A stretch of 5,605 nt of DNA from Acidobacteriota bacterium (lineage in GTDB: Bacteria > Acidobacteriota > Terriglobia > Terriglobales > Acidobacteriaceae), in the NCBI GenBank assembly GCA_021798655.1, contig JAJZFE010000219.1, forward strand, positions 1 through 5,605. Direction: 5' to 3'. Positions 1 to 5,331 of the stretch are shown here, one piece after another. How positions within the stretch are numbered: position 1 is the stretch's first letter; each line of letters begins with the position of its first letter. A program made the translations under genes and the position numbers. The notes below the pieces were generated by a model, which had not been told where the DNA came from, ran no database searches, and was given only the letters and a program-made list of their open reading frames with translations.

Positions 1-74
1 AGGTGATTACGAGATTTTGGATTATGGCGCTGGTGTTTGCGCTGTTTGCGTTGACGACGCTGAAGTTGAGGTAG
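1..74 (+). CDS. mraY: Phospho-N-acetylmuramoyl-pentapeptide-transferase, C-terminal end (partial)
   Basis: Only the last 23 complete codons are present, read from base 3 and ending at TAG 72-74. The peptide is a hydrophobic last membrane helix, with RFWIMAL near its start and the ending TTLKLR. This closely matches the usual MraY tail, which has a charged residue before RFWI and ends in a TLK(V/L)R motif. MraY is the integral membrane enzyme that transfers phospho-MurNAc-pentapeptide from UDP to undecaprenyl phosphate, giving lipid I. Its position directly upstream of murD is the canonical dcw order and supports the call. The rest of the gene lies to the left of the window. Little sequence is available, so identity rests on the tail motif plus context. 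Confidence 0.85.
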   Translation, partial: VITRFWIMALVFALFALTTLKLR

Positions 75-111
75 AGCAGGAATCAGGAAATGGGAAGTAG
101 AGGGAAAGAAG
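75..111 (+). promoter_or_regulatory. mraY-murD spacer with ribosome binding site for a TTG start
   Basis: This 37-bp purine-rich spacer contains CAGGAATCAGG, GGGAAG and AGAGGGA blocks. AGGGA at 101-105 lies 6 bases before the TTG at 112 and is a good Shine-Dalgarno candidate. In the murD frame there is a stop at 67-69 and no ATG or GTG between it and 112, so TTG is the only start that keeps the N-terminal Rossmann motif with normal spacing. The block resembles the sequence at the ftsW-murG junction. Confidence 0.55.
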
Positions 112-1485
112 TTGAGCTTAGATCTAAGAGGCAAACGCGTTTTGGTGGTGGGGCTTGGGAAGAGCGGGCTGGCGGCGGCGCATTTTTTGAAGGCGCGCGG
201 CGCGAGGGTCACCGTGAGCGATGCTCGGCCGGCGACGCTGATTGCGGAGTTGTCGGGGTTGCTGGAAGAGGGGTTCATGGTGGAGGCGGGGAGCCATGGG
301 TTGCTGACGTTTCGGAGGCAGGATTTGATCGTGGTGAGTCCGGGCGTACCGCTTTCAACGCCGGTGTTGACGCAGGTGCGCGCGATGGGCGCGCACATTA
401 TCGGCGAACTGGAATTGGGCTCACAGTTTTTGCAGGGTGAGGTGATTGCGGTTACCGGGTCGAATGGAAAGACGACGACTACGACACTCATTGGCGAGAT
501 CTTGAAGGCCTCGGGAAGGCCGACGCTGGTGGGCGGAAATATTGGCCGGCCGGTGACGGCGATGGTGGACGAGAGCATGACCGAGAGTTGGAGCGTAGTT
601 GAGGTTTCCAGCTTCCAGTTGGAGACGGTGGAGACGTTCAGGCCACGGATTGCGATGGTGCTGAACATTACGCCGGACCATCTGGATCGGCATGGGAGCT
701 TTGCGACGTATGCGGCGCTGAAGGCGCGGATTACTGCGTTCCAGACGGCTGAGGACTTTCTGATTTTGAATGGAGAAGACAAGGATACGCAGTTGGTTGC
801 GGCGAAGACTGTTCCCGAAGGGCGAGGGGCACAGATCTATTGGTTTAGCACGCGCCGGCCGATCAAGCAGGGAGCGTTTGTGTACGGAGATTCGATCTTC
901 TTTGTGCCGCGCGAGGGAGCGAAGCCGGAGCCGGTGATGCCGGTGGCGGAGATTCCGCTGGCCGGGGCGCACAATGTGGAGAATGTGCTGGCGGCGGTGT
1001 GTGCGGCGCGGTTGGCGGGGGTGGCGAGCGAGACGATTCGGAGTGCGGTGGCGGCGTTCAAGGCCGTGGAGCACCGGCTGGAATTCGTGCGCGAGTTGGG
1101 AGGCGTGAAGTATTACAACGATTCGAAGGCTACGAATGTGGATGCGACGATGAAGGCGGTCGAGGCGTTTGCAGGTGGGATTCATCTGATTCTGGGTGGC
1201 AAGGACAAGGGTTCGGACTACCGAGTGCTGGAGCCGCTGCTGCGCGAACGGGTGAAGACGGTTATCACCATTGGTTCAGCGGCAGAAAAGATTGCGCACC
1301 AACTCGATGGGGTCGTGAAGATAGAGGGAGCGGAGACGTTGGAACGTGCTGTAGCGTTTGCGCATGGTGCTGCCGTGGCGGGCGATACGGTGCTTTTGGC
1401 TCCGGCGTGCGCTAGCTTCGATCAGTTTGAGAACTATGAGCAGCGTGGCCGCGTGTTCAAGGAACTCGTAGCGGCATTGCCGTAG
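112..1485 (+). CDS. murD: UDP-N-acetylmuramoyl-L-alanine--D-glutamate ligase
   Basis: MurD is a cytoplasmic ATP-dependent amide ligase that adds D-glutamate to UDP-MurNAc-L-Ala, the second Mur ligase step of peptidoglycan synthesis. The 457-residue product has the normal family length and all three domains. An N-terminal Rossmann-like UDP-binding domain has GLGKSG at residues 14-19. The central ATPase domain has the P-loop GSNGKTT (116-122), GGNIG (141-145), NITPDHLDRH (185-194) and a lysine at 204 that aligns with the family's carbamylated lysine. The C-terminal domain has AHNVENVLAA (286-295), EHRLE (320-324), NDSKATN (336-342), GGKDKGSD (362-369) and ASFDQFENY (434-442). No key residue appears to be missing. 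Translation begins at TTG 112, the only reasonable start, preceded by AGGGA. The gene sits between mraY and ftsW and is probably co-transcribed with both. Confidence 0.96.
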   Translation: MSLDLRGKRVLVVGLGKSGLAAAHFLKARGARVTVSDARPATLIAELSGLLEEGFMVEAGSHGLLTFRRQDLIVVSPGVPLSTPVLTQVRAMGAHIIGELELGSQFLQGEVIAVTGSNGKTTTTTLIGEILKASGRPTLVGGNIGRPVTAMVDESMTESWSVVEVSSFQLETVETFRPRIAMVLNITPDHLDRHGSFATYAALKARITAFQTAEDFLILNGEDKDTQLVAAKTVPEGRGAQIYWFSTRRPIKQGAFVYGDSIFFVPREGAKPEPVMPVAEIPLAGAHNVENVLAAVCAARLAGVASETIRSAVAAFKAVEHRLEFVRELGGVKYYNDSKATNVDATMKAVEAFAGGIHLILGGKDKGSDYRVLEPLLRERVKTVITIGSAAEKIAHQLDGVVKIEGAETLERAVAFAHGAAVAGDTVLLAPACASFDQFENYEQRGRVFKELVAALP

Positions 1486-1504
1486 CTAACGGGAATAGAG
1501 GCGG

Positions 1505-2596
1505 ATGGCGAAGCGGGTAGGCGTCGATAAATGGCTGTTCGGAACGGTGCTATTGCTGGTGCTGTTCGGGCTGGTGTCGGTGTTTTCGGCGTCGGCGGTG
1601 ATAGCGAAGGCGACGCTGGGCTCTCCGTATGCGTATGTGATCAAGCAGGCAGGATTCGCGCTGGCGGGCATGATTGCGCTGTCTGTGCTGATGCGCGTTG
1701 ACTATAGGAAGTACAACAACCCGAAGCTGATCTTTCCGCTGATGGCGATTACGGGGCTGCTGTTGCTGGCGGTTTTCGCGTGGGGTGGAATGAATGGAGC
1801 GCATCGTTGGGTGCGGTTCCCTGGCATGACGCTGGAGCCGTCGGAGATGGCCAAGCCGATGATTGTGCTCTTTCTGGCATGGTTTCTGCAGACGAGAATT
1901 CATACTATCGACAATCTGAAGGAGACGATTCTGCCGGCGATGCTTCCACCGCTGGTGTTTATTGCCCTGATCTTGAAGGAGCCGGATCTGGGAACGGCGT
2001 TGGTGTGCGCGGCGGTGATGATGCTGATGCTGTTTCTGGCGGGGCTGCAGATGAAGTGGGTGGCTGCGGTTGCAGCGGCTGCATCGCCGGTGCTGTATTA
2101 CATGCTCTTCCACGTGTCATGGAGGGCCAAGCGTATGTTCGTTTTCCTGCATCCGGAGGCGGATCCGAGGGGTTCAGGATTTCACATCATGCAGTCCTTG
2201 ATTGCGGTGGGGACGGGCGGAATTCGCGGGCTGGGGCTGATGGAAGGACGGCAGAAGCTGTTCTATCTGCCGGAACCGCATACAGATTTCATCTTTGCGA
2301 ATATCTCGGAGGAACTGGGGCTGATTGGTGCGATCTGCGTGCTGACAGCGTTCTGCATTCTTGGGTATCGGGGGATGCGCGCTGCGTTTTTGTCGACCGA
2401 CCCGTTTGCAAGATTTCTGGCGTTTGGGCTGACGACGATTATTCTGGTGCAGGCGTTCTTCAATATGAGTGTGGTGCTGGCGTTGCTGCCGACCAAGGGA
2501 ATTCCGCTGCCGCTGATCTCGTCGGGCGGGACGAGCGTGTTTGTGACGCTGGCGTGTATGGGCGTGCTGTTGAATGTGACGCGCGAGATCGATTAA
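1505..2596 (+). CDS. ftsW: Septal peptidoglycan glycosyltransferase FtsW (SEDS family)
   Basis: FtsW is a polytopic membrane protein that polymerises the glycan strand from lipid II at the division septum, normally together with a class B penicillin-binding protein (FtsI). The 363-residue product is almost entirely hydrophobic helices, starting with a first membrane segment at about residues 10-32. SEDS hallmarks are visible: RWVRFPGMTLEPSEMAK (101-117), KEPDLGTAL (158-166), LPEPHTDFIFANISEELG (255-272) and LPTKGIPLPLISSGGTS (328-344). D261 in the HTDFIFA motif aligns with the catalytic aspartate of the family. RodA is the close alternative, but the position between murD and murG favours FtsW. 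The ATG lies 19 bp after the murD stop. The Shine-Dalgarno is not ideal: AGAGG at 1497-1501 is only 3 bases away, and GGGA at 1491-1494 is 10 away. Confidence 0.94.
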   Translation: MAKRVGVDKWLFGTVLLLVLFGLVSVFSASAVIAKATLGSPYAYVIKQAGFALAGMIALSVLMRVDYRKYNNPKLIFPLMAITGLLLLAVFAWGGMNGAHRWVRFPGMTLEPSEMAKPMIVLFLAWFLQTRIHTIDNLKETILPAMLPPLVFIALILKEPDLGTALVCAAVMMLMLFLAGLQMKWVAAVAAAASPVLYYMLFHVSWRAKRMFVFLHPEADPRGSGFHIMQSLIAVGTGGIRGLGLMEGRQKLFYLPEPHTDFIFANISEELGLIGAICVLTAFCILGYRGMRAAFLSTDPFARFLAFGLTTIILVQAFFNMSVVLALLPTKGIPLPLISSGGTSVFVTLACMGVLLNVTREID

Positions 2597-3714
2597 TGGA
2601 ACAGGGATCAGGGCTCAGGAAACAGGGATTCGGAAGCGCGAAGTTGCGGGTAATGATCGCCGGGGGGGGGACGGGCGGGCATGTGGTGCCGGCGCTGGCG
2701 ATTGGGCGTGAGTTGCGCGACCGGCAGGGGGCCGAGGTGTGGTTTGTGGGGACGGCGCGGGGGATTGAGACGCGGATGGTGCCGGAGGCGGGATTTCGGC
2801 TGGAGTTGGTGCGATCGGGACAGTTGAAGAATGTGAGCCTGTCGACACGGGTTCGGACGATGATGGATCTGCCGCTCGGCGTGCTGCGGTGCGTGTCGCT
2901 GATGCGGGAGTTCAAGCCGGAGGTGGTGGTGGGAGTGGGCGGGTATGCGAGCGGGCCGGCGATGATTGCGGCTTTGCTGCTGCGAATTCCGACGCTGGCG
3001 TATGAACCGAATGCGGTACCCGGAATGACGAACCGGCTGGTGGGCAAGCATGTGAGTGCGGCGGCAGTGAACTTTGGGCAGACGGCCCAATATTTTCGTA
3101 ATGCCAAAGTGACGGGCGTTCCAGTGCGGCCGCAGATCTTCGAGTTGCCGGAGCGGCCGGTGGGCGCGGCTCCGCGATTGCTGGTGACGGCCGGGAGCAA
3201 TGGTGCGCAGATTTTCAATGAGACGATGCCGATGATTGCGGTGCAGTTGCTGGCGGACGTGCCGGGGTTGACGATTGTGCACCAGACGGGGGCTCGGCAA
3301 CTGGAGGCAACGCGGGCGGCGTATGTGAAGAGTGGGGCGGATGCGTCGCGATGGGTGGTGGCGGCGTTTCTGACGGATATGCCGGAACAGTACGCGGCGG
3401 CGGATGTCGTGCTGGCGCGGTCGGGGAGTACGGTTGCGGAGCTTTGTGCGGCGGGGAAGCCGTCGTTGCTGGTGCCCTTTGCGGGGGCGGCGGATGATCA
3501 TCAGCGCAAGAATGCTGAGGTGCTGGTGGAGGCCGGTGCAGCGGAGATGCTACTGCAGAGGGATGTGACGGCTGAGACGCTGCAAGGCGCGCTGGTGGCG
3601 TTGTTCAGCGATGCTCCGCGACGGGCTGCGATGGGGGAGAGAGCTCGGGCTCTGGCGCGGCCGGGAGCGTTGCAGCAGATCTCGGAGATGGTGCTGCGGC
3701 TGGTTGGGCGCTAA
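2596..3714 (+). CDS. murG: Undecaprenyldiphospho-muramoylpentapeptide beta-N-acetylglucosaminyltransferase
   Basis: MurG is a membrane-associated GT28 (GT-B fold) enzyme that transfers GlcNAc from UDP-GlcNAc to lipid I, giving lipid II. With the ATG at 2596 it is 372 residues. Motifs seen: glycine loop GGGTGGH (23-29), second glycine motif GVGGYASGP (113-121), YEPNAVPGMTN (136-146, usually HEQN-type), TGVPVRP (173-179), AGSNGAQIFNE (199-209, usually GGSQGAR-type), RSGSTVAELCAAGKPSLLVPF from 275, and DDHQRKNA (300-307). The ATG overlaps the ftsW stop (TAATG), which suggests translational coupling. However, the first 16 residues (MEQGSGLRKQGFGSAK) are encoded by the same purine-rich sequence type found before murD. 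TTG at 2644 has GGAAG (2632-2636) seven bases upstream and would give MRVMIAGGGTGGH, a more typical MurG start and 356 residues. I keep the longer limit and regard the start as unresolved. Codons 23-25 form a run of nine Gs. Confidence 0.95.
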   Translation: MEQGSGLRKQGFGSAKLRVMIAGGGTGGHVVPALAIGRELRDRQGAEVWFVGTARGIETRMVPEAGFRLELVRSGQLKNVSLSTRVRTMMDLPLGVLRCVSLMREFKPEVVVGVGGYASGPAMIAALLLRIPTLAYEPNAVPGMTNRLVGKHVSAAAVNFGQTAQYFRNAKVTGVPVRPQIFELPERPVGAAPRLLVTAGSNGAQIFNETMPMIAVQLLADVPGLTIVHQTGARQLEATRAAYVKSGADASRWVVAAFLTDMPEQYAAADVVLARSGSTVAELCAAGKPSLLVPFAGAADDHQRKNAEVLVEAGAAEMLLQRDVTAETLQGALVALFSDAPRRAAMGERARALARPGALQQISEMVLRLVGR

Positions 3715-3732
3715 GTTTAGAACCGATCGCCA

Positions 3733-3811
3733 TCAGGTGTAGTCGCGATTCAAGAAGCAGATTCCTCCGCTTCGGAATGACAACCATCAAAATGATTGCG
3801 ACTACACCTGA
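3733..3811. repeat. 79-bp nested palindromic element (REP/MITE-like)
   Basis: CAGGTGTAGTCGC at 3734-3746 is exactly inverted at 3798-3810. The pairing extends to 3733-3750 with 3794-3811 (18 pairs if two G-U pairs are allowed). The 43-base interior contains a second small palindrome, ATTCC (3761-3765) with GGAAT (3774-3778), around a CCGCTTCG core. It carries no coding potential. Terminal inverted repeats plus an inner palindrome fit a dispersed non-autonomous repeat. The inner GATTCC-CCGCTTCGGAATGACA style also resembles repeats I associate with acidobacterial intergenic DNA, which I have not verified. It could also form a large RNA hairpin in the murG 3' UTR. Confidence 0.6.
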
Positions 3812-3842
3812 AAGCGAACGGCTCTAATGCGGGCAAAAGAAG

Positions 3843-3870
3843 AAGGGCTGAGGAGTTGTCCTCAGCCCTT
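3843..3870. terminator. Bidirectional intrinsic terminator between convergent genes
   Basis: AAGGGCTGAGGA (3843-3854) and TCCTCAGCCCTT (3859-3870) form a perfect 12-bp stem with a four-base GTTG loop. On the plus strand the stem is followed by GATTTT. On the minus strand it is followed by CTTCTTCTTTT. Both are plausible U-rich tails, better on the minus strand. It lies 28 bp past the stop of the minus-strand gene at 3899 and 128 bp past the murG stop, so it can end both transcripts. Confidence 0.85.
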
Positions 3871-3898
3871 GATTTTGGATGGTCAGCCGACTCGCCGT

Positions 3899-4972
3899 TT
3901 AGCGATGTCCGCCGCCACCATGTCCGCCACCGCCGCCACCGAAGTGGCCACCGCCGCCGCCACCGCCGAAGTGACCGCCGCCACCACCACCGCCGAATCC
4001 GCCACGGCTACCGCCACCGCCGAATCCGCCACGGCTACCGCCACCGCCGAATCCGCCACGACTTCCACCGCCGAAGCTGCTCCGGGCGCTGCCGCCGTTG
4101 AATCCTCCGCGAGAGGCGTTGCTAAATCCACCGCCGTTGCCGCCAGCGAATCCGCCGCGGTTGCCACCGCCGTTGAATCCGCCACCGTTGTTGCTCGCGA
4201 ATCCACCACGGTTGCCACCGTTGAATCCTCCGTTGCCACCGCGGTTGCCGCCGTTGAATCCGCCGCCGTTGTTGCCAGCGAATCCGCCACGGTTGCCATT
4301 GCCACCGCCGTTGAAGCCTCCCCGGTTGCCACCGTTGAAGCCACCGCGGTTGCCACCGCCATTGAATCCGCCGCGGTTGGCGCCGTTGATGCCGGAGCCA
4401 CGGAAGCCTCCACCGCCGAAGCCACCGCGTCCGCCGTTGAAGCCAGCGCGGGCGAAGGAGGCGCCGCCGGGACGACCGTCGCGGAAGCCGCCGTATTCAC
4501 GGTTATAGAAGTTGCCGCCAAAGCCGCGTCCGAAGTTGCCGTAGGCGCGGTTGTACCAGAAGCGTCCGCCGTTCCAGTAGCCGCCGTAGAAGCCGGTACC
4601 GAAGTAGCCGAAGCCATAGTTGATGCCGCCGTAGAAGCCGATGCTCAGGCCCCAGTAGCCGGGATACCAGCCGTAGCCGCCGCCGAAGCCGCCCCAGTAG
4701 CCGGGGGTCCAGAGGGCGCCGACGTAGGGTGGCATGACCCAGGCACCGTTGACCCAGTAGTAGCCGTCGTCACCCCAGGCCCAGTAGCCGGGGGTCCAGA
4801 GGTAACCGTCACCGGGGCAGGGAGGCTGTTCGTACGCGGGAATGGCGGGCGGAGCGTAGCCGGCGGTGATGGCGAACTGAGCCTGCGCGCGGGGACTCGG
4901 CAGAGCCACGAACGCAGCAGCCGCGACTGCGGTGGCCGCCAGAAGATTGCGAACTGCGCGATGGAGTTTCAT
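3899..4972 (-). CDS. Secreted WxxGxW-repeat protein with RGG-rich low-complexity region
   Basis: Function unknown; predicted to be exported. The 357-residue product starts with a signal peptide: basic MKLHRAVRN, then a hydrophobic alanine-rich core, then cleavage probably after AQA at residue 31. Next come four WxxGxW motifs: WTPGYW (59-64), WVNGAW (73-78), WTPGYW (88-93) and WYPGYW (102-107). These resemble the YXWGXW/BcpO-related repeat family (Pfam PF12779, from memory). A Tyr/Phe/Gly/Trp-rich stretch follows (about 94-165). Residues 180-325 are Gly/Asn/Arg/Phe-rich with 12 RGG motifs, mostly RGGF, of the type NRGGFNGG. The tail (326-357) is nearly pure Gly with four His (334, 343, 351, 356). 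The start is ATG (complement of 4970-4972); a GGACGGG about 8 bases upstream is only a fair Shine-Dalgarno. The gene is convergent to murG and not part of the wall-synthesis operon. A role in the envelope, surface or matrix is inference. Confidence 0.85.
   Translation of the reverse strand: MKLHRAVRNLLAATAVAAAAFVALPSPRAQAQFAITAGYAPPAIPAYEQPPCPGDGYLWTPGYWAWGDDGYYWVNGAWVMPPYVGALWTPGYWGGFGGGYGWYPGYWGLSIGFYGGINYGFGYFGTGFYGGYWNGGRFWYNRAYGNFGRGFGGNFYNREYGGFRDGRPGGASFARAGFNGGRGGFGGGGFRGSGINGANRGGFNGGGNRGGFNGGNRGGFNGGGNGNRGGFAGNNGGGFNGGNRGGNGGFNGGNRGGFASNNGGGFNGGGNRGGFAGGNGGGFSNASRGGFNGGSARSSFGGGSRGGFGGGGSRGGFGGGGSRGGFGGGGGGGHFGGGGGGGHFGGGGGGHGGGGHR
3994..4060. repeat. 27-bp tandem repeat inside the glycine-rich gene
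   Basis: A 27-bp unit beginning CGAATCCGCCACGG occurs exactly at 3994-4020 and 4021-4047. A third partial copy matches for 13 bases from 4048 to 4060. On the coding strand it encodes the nine-residue repeat GGGGSRGGF. DNA-level identity, not just protein-level similarity, points to recent duplication or homogenisation. Confidence 0.9.
4098..4433. repeat. Degenerate tandem repeats encoding RGGFNGG units
   Basis: Many imperfect copies of a GTTGCCACCG / GTTGAATCCGCC type unit run through this stretch. On the minus strand they encode NRGGFNGG, NRGGFAGN and NGGGFNGG segments (about residues 180-291). Unit lengths vary, with insertions and deletions in multiples of three, so the reading frame is kept. 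The bias leaves several other frames open on both strands. Confidence 0.8.
4693..4802. repeat. Pair of identical 23-bp segments encoding WTPGYW
   Basis: The 23 bases at 4693-4715 (core GTAGCCGGGGGTCCAGAGG) recur exactly at 4780-4802, 87 bp away, which equals 29 codons. On the minus strand both encode LWTPGYW. A diverged third copy is seen near 4651. This suggests the WxxGxW region grew by duplication of a 29-residue unit. Confidence 0.8.
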
Positions 4973-5187
4973 ACAAGTACCCGTCCAGCCGAGCTTCGCT
5001 CCCTTACAGGGCTTGCGAGTGCGGCGAGGAGAAGACTTCCGGTCTGGTTAGGATGTTACCCTGATCCGGCTCTCGGTTGATTAGACACACCTATTATGCG
5101 TTTTGTTGCGGTATCCGGTGGAGTGCATTGTGAGGTGATCCCGCAGCGTTTGGTTTGGGGGCAAGTCTTCGTTCGGTGAACAGAGCT

Positions 5188-5209
5188 CCGGGGCACCCCC
5201 CCCGGGGGG
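5188..5209. repeat. C8G6 palindrome and competing GC hairpin
   Basis: Eight Cs (5196-5203) are followed directly by six Gs (5204-5209), giving a perfect CCCCCCGGGGGG palindrome at 5198-5209. CCGGGG at 5188-5193 can alternatively pair with CCCCGG at 5200-5205 across a six-base loop. GTACTTTTGG follows. The structure could act as a rightward terminator-like hairpin or be the core of a dispersed repeat. No gene ends just upstream on the plus strand. Confidence 0.5.
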
Positions 5210-5248
5210 TACTTTTGGATCTAAAGTCTTGAGGGGAAGGGGGATGAG

Positions 5249-5270
5249 GCCGGACTTGTGGCAGTCCGGC
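5249..5270. repeat. 8-bp perfect hairpin
   Basis: GCCGGACT (5249-5256) pairs perfectly with AGTCCGGC (5263-5270) over a TGTGGC loop. There is no T-run directly after it on either strand, so terminator function is doubtful. Its right arm runs into the first copy of the adjacent 16-bp tandem repeat. Confidence 0.6.
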
Positions 5271-5300
5271 TTCGCTGATTCCCGGCTTCGCTGATTCCCG
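5266..5300. repeat. 16-bp tandem repeat, about 2.2 copies
   Basis: The unit CCGGCTTCGCTGATTC occurs exactly at 5266-5281 and 5282-5297, and the next three bases (CCG) continue the unit. The GATTCCCGGCTTCG string at 5277-5290 resembles GATTCCTCCGCTTCG at 3760-3774 inside the palindromic element after murG. Confidence 0.85.
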
Positions 5301-5331
5301 ATTAAAAGCGAAGGCCCGGCGGTTACCGGGC
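5301..5331 (-). terminator. Possible leftward intrinsic terminator
   Basis: GCCCGG (5314-5319) and CCGGGC (5326-5331) form a six-base-pair stem with a six-base loop. Read leftward, the stem is followed by CCTTCGCTTTTAAT, which has a moderate T-run. It could end a leftward transcript from beyond the AT-rich part, but no minus-strand gene is visible to its right in this window. The short stem keeps confidence low. Confidence 0.3.

Noticed and set aside
90..440. 116-codon plus-strand frame overlapping the start of murD
   Set aside because: Gly/Arg-rich out-of-frame reading of murD, with no family resemblance.
421..1185. 254-codon minus-strand frame inside murD
   Set aside because: Arg/His-rich antisense shadow of a clearly conserved gene, typical for high-GC DNA.
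1780..2595. Upstream extension of the murG frame through ftsW
   Set aside because: The frame is open by chance across ftsW. The translation there is Gly/Ala/Asp-rich without family motifs, and ftsW is clearly coding in another frame.
2608..3501. 297-codon minus-strand frame inside murG
   Set aside because: Arg/His/Pro-rich antisense shadow with no recognisable domain.
3994..4433. Regular repeats that might be taken for a CRISPR array
   Set aside because: Units are directly adjacent and in multiples of three, with no unique spacers. They encode a continuous glycine-rich protein.
4098..4508. Proline-rich plus-strand frame
   Set aside because: A third reading of the repeats (CCN codons). Low complexity fully explained by the real gene on the other strand.
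3883..4617. Second minus-strand frame (Ala/Thr/Val/Ser-rich) overlapping the glycine-rich gene
   Set aside because: It is a frame-shifted reading of the same repeats and has no start context or export signal.
3827..5080. Long plus-strand open frame (417 codons), rich in Ala, Val, Thr and Glu, antisense to the glycine-rich gene
   Set aside because: It is the antisense reading of GGN-rich repeats, which rarely produce stops. It has no domain or signal peptide and its start lies in the terminator hairpin region. The opposite frame has a signal peptide, WxxGxW motifs and a matching terminator.
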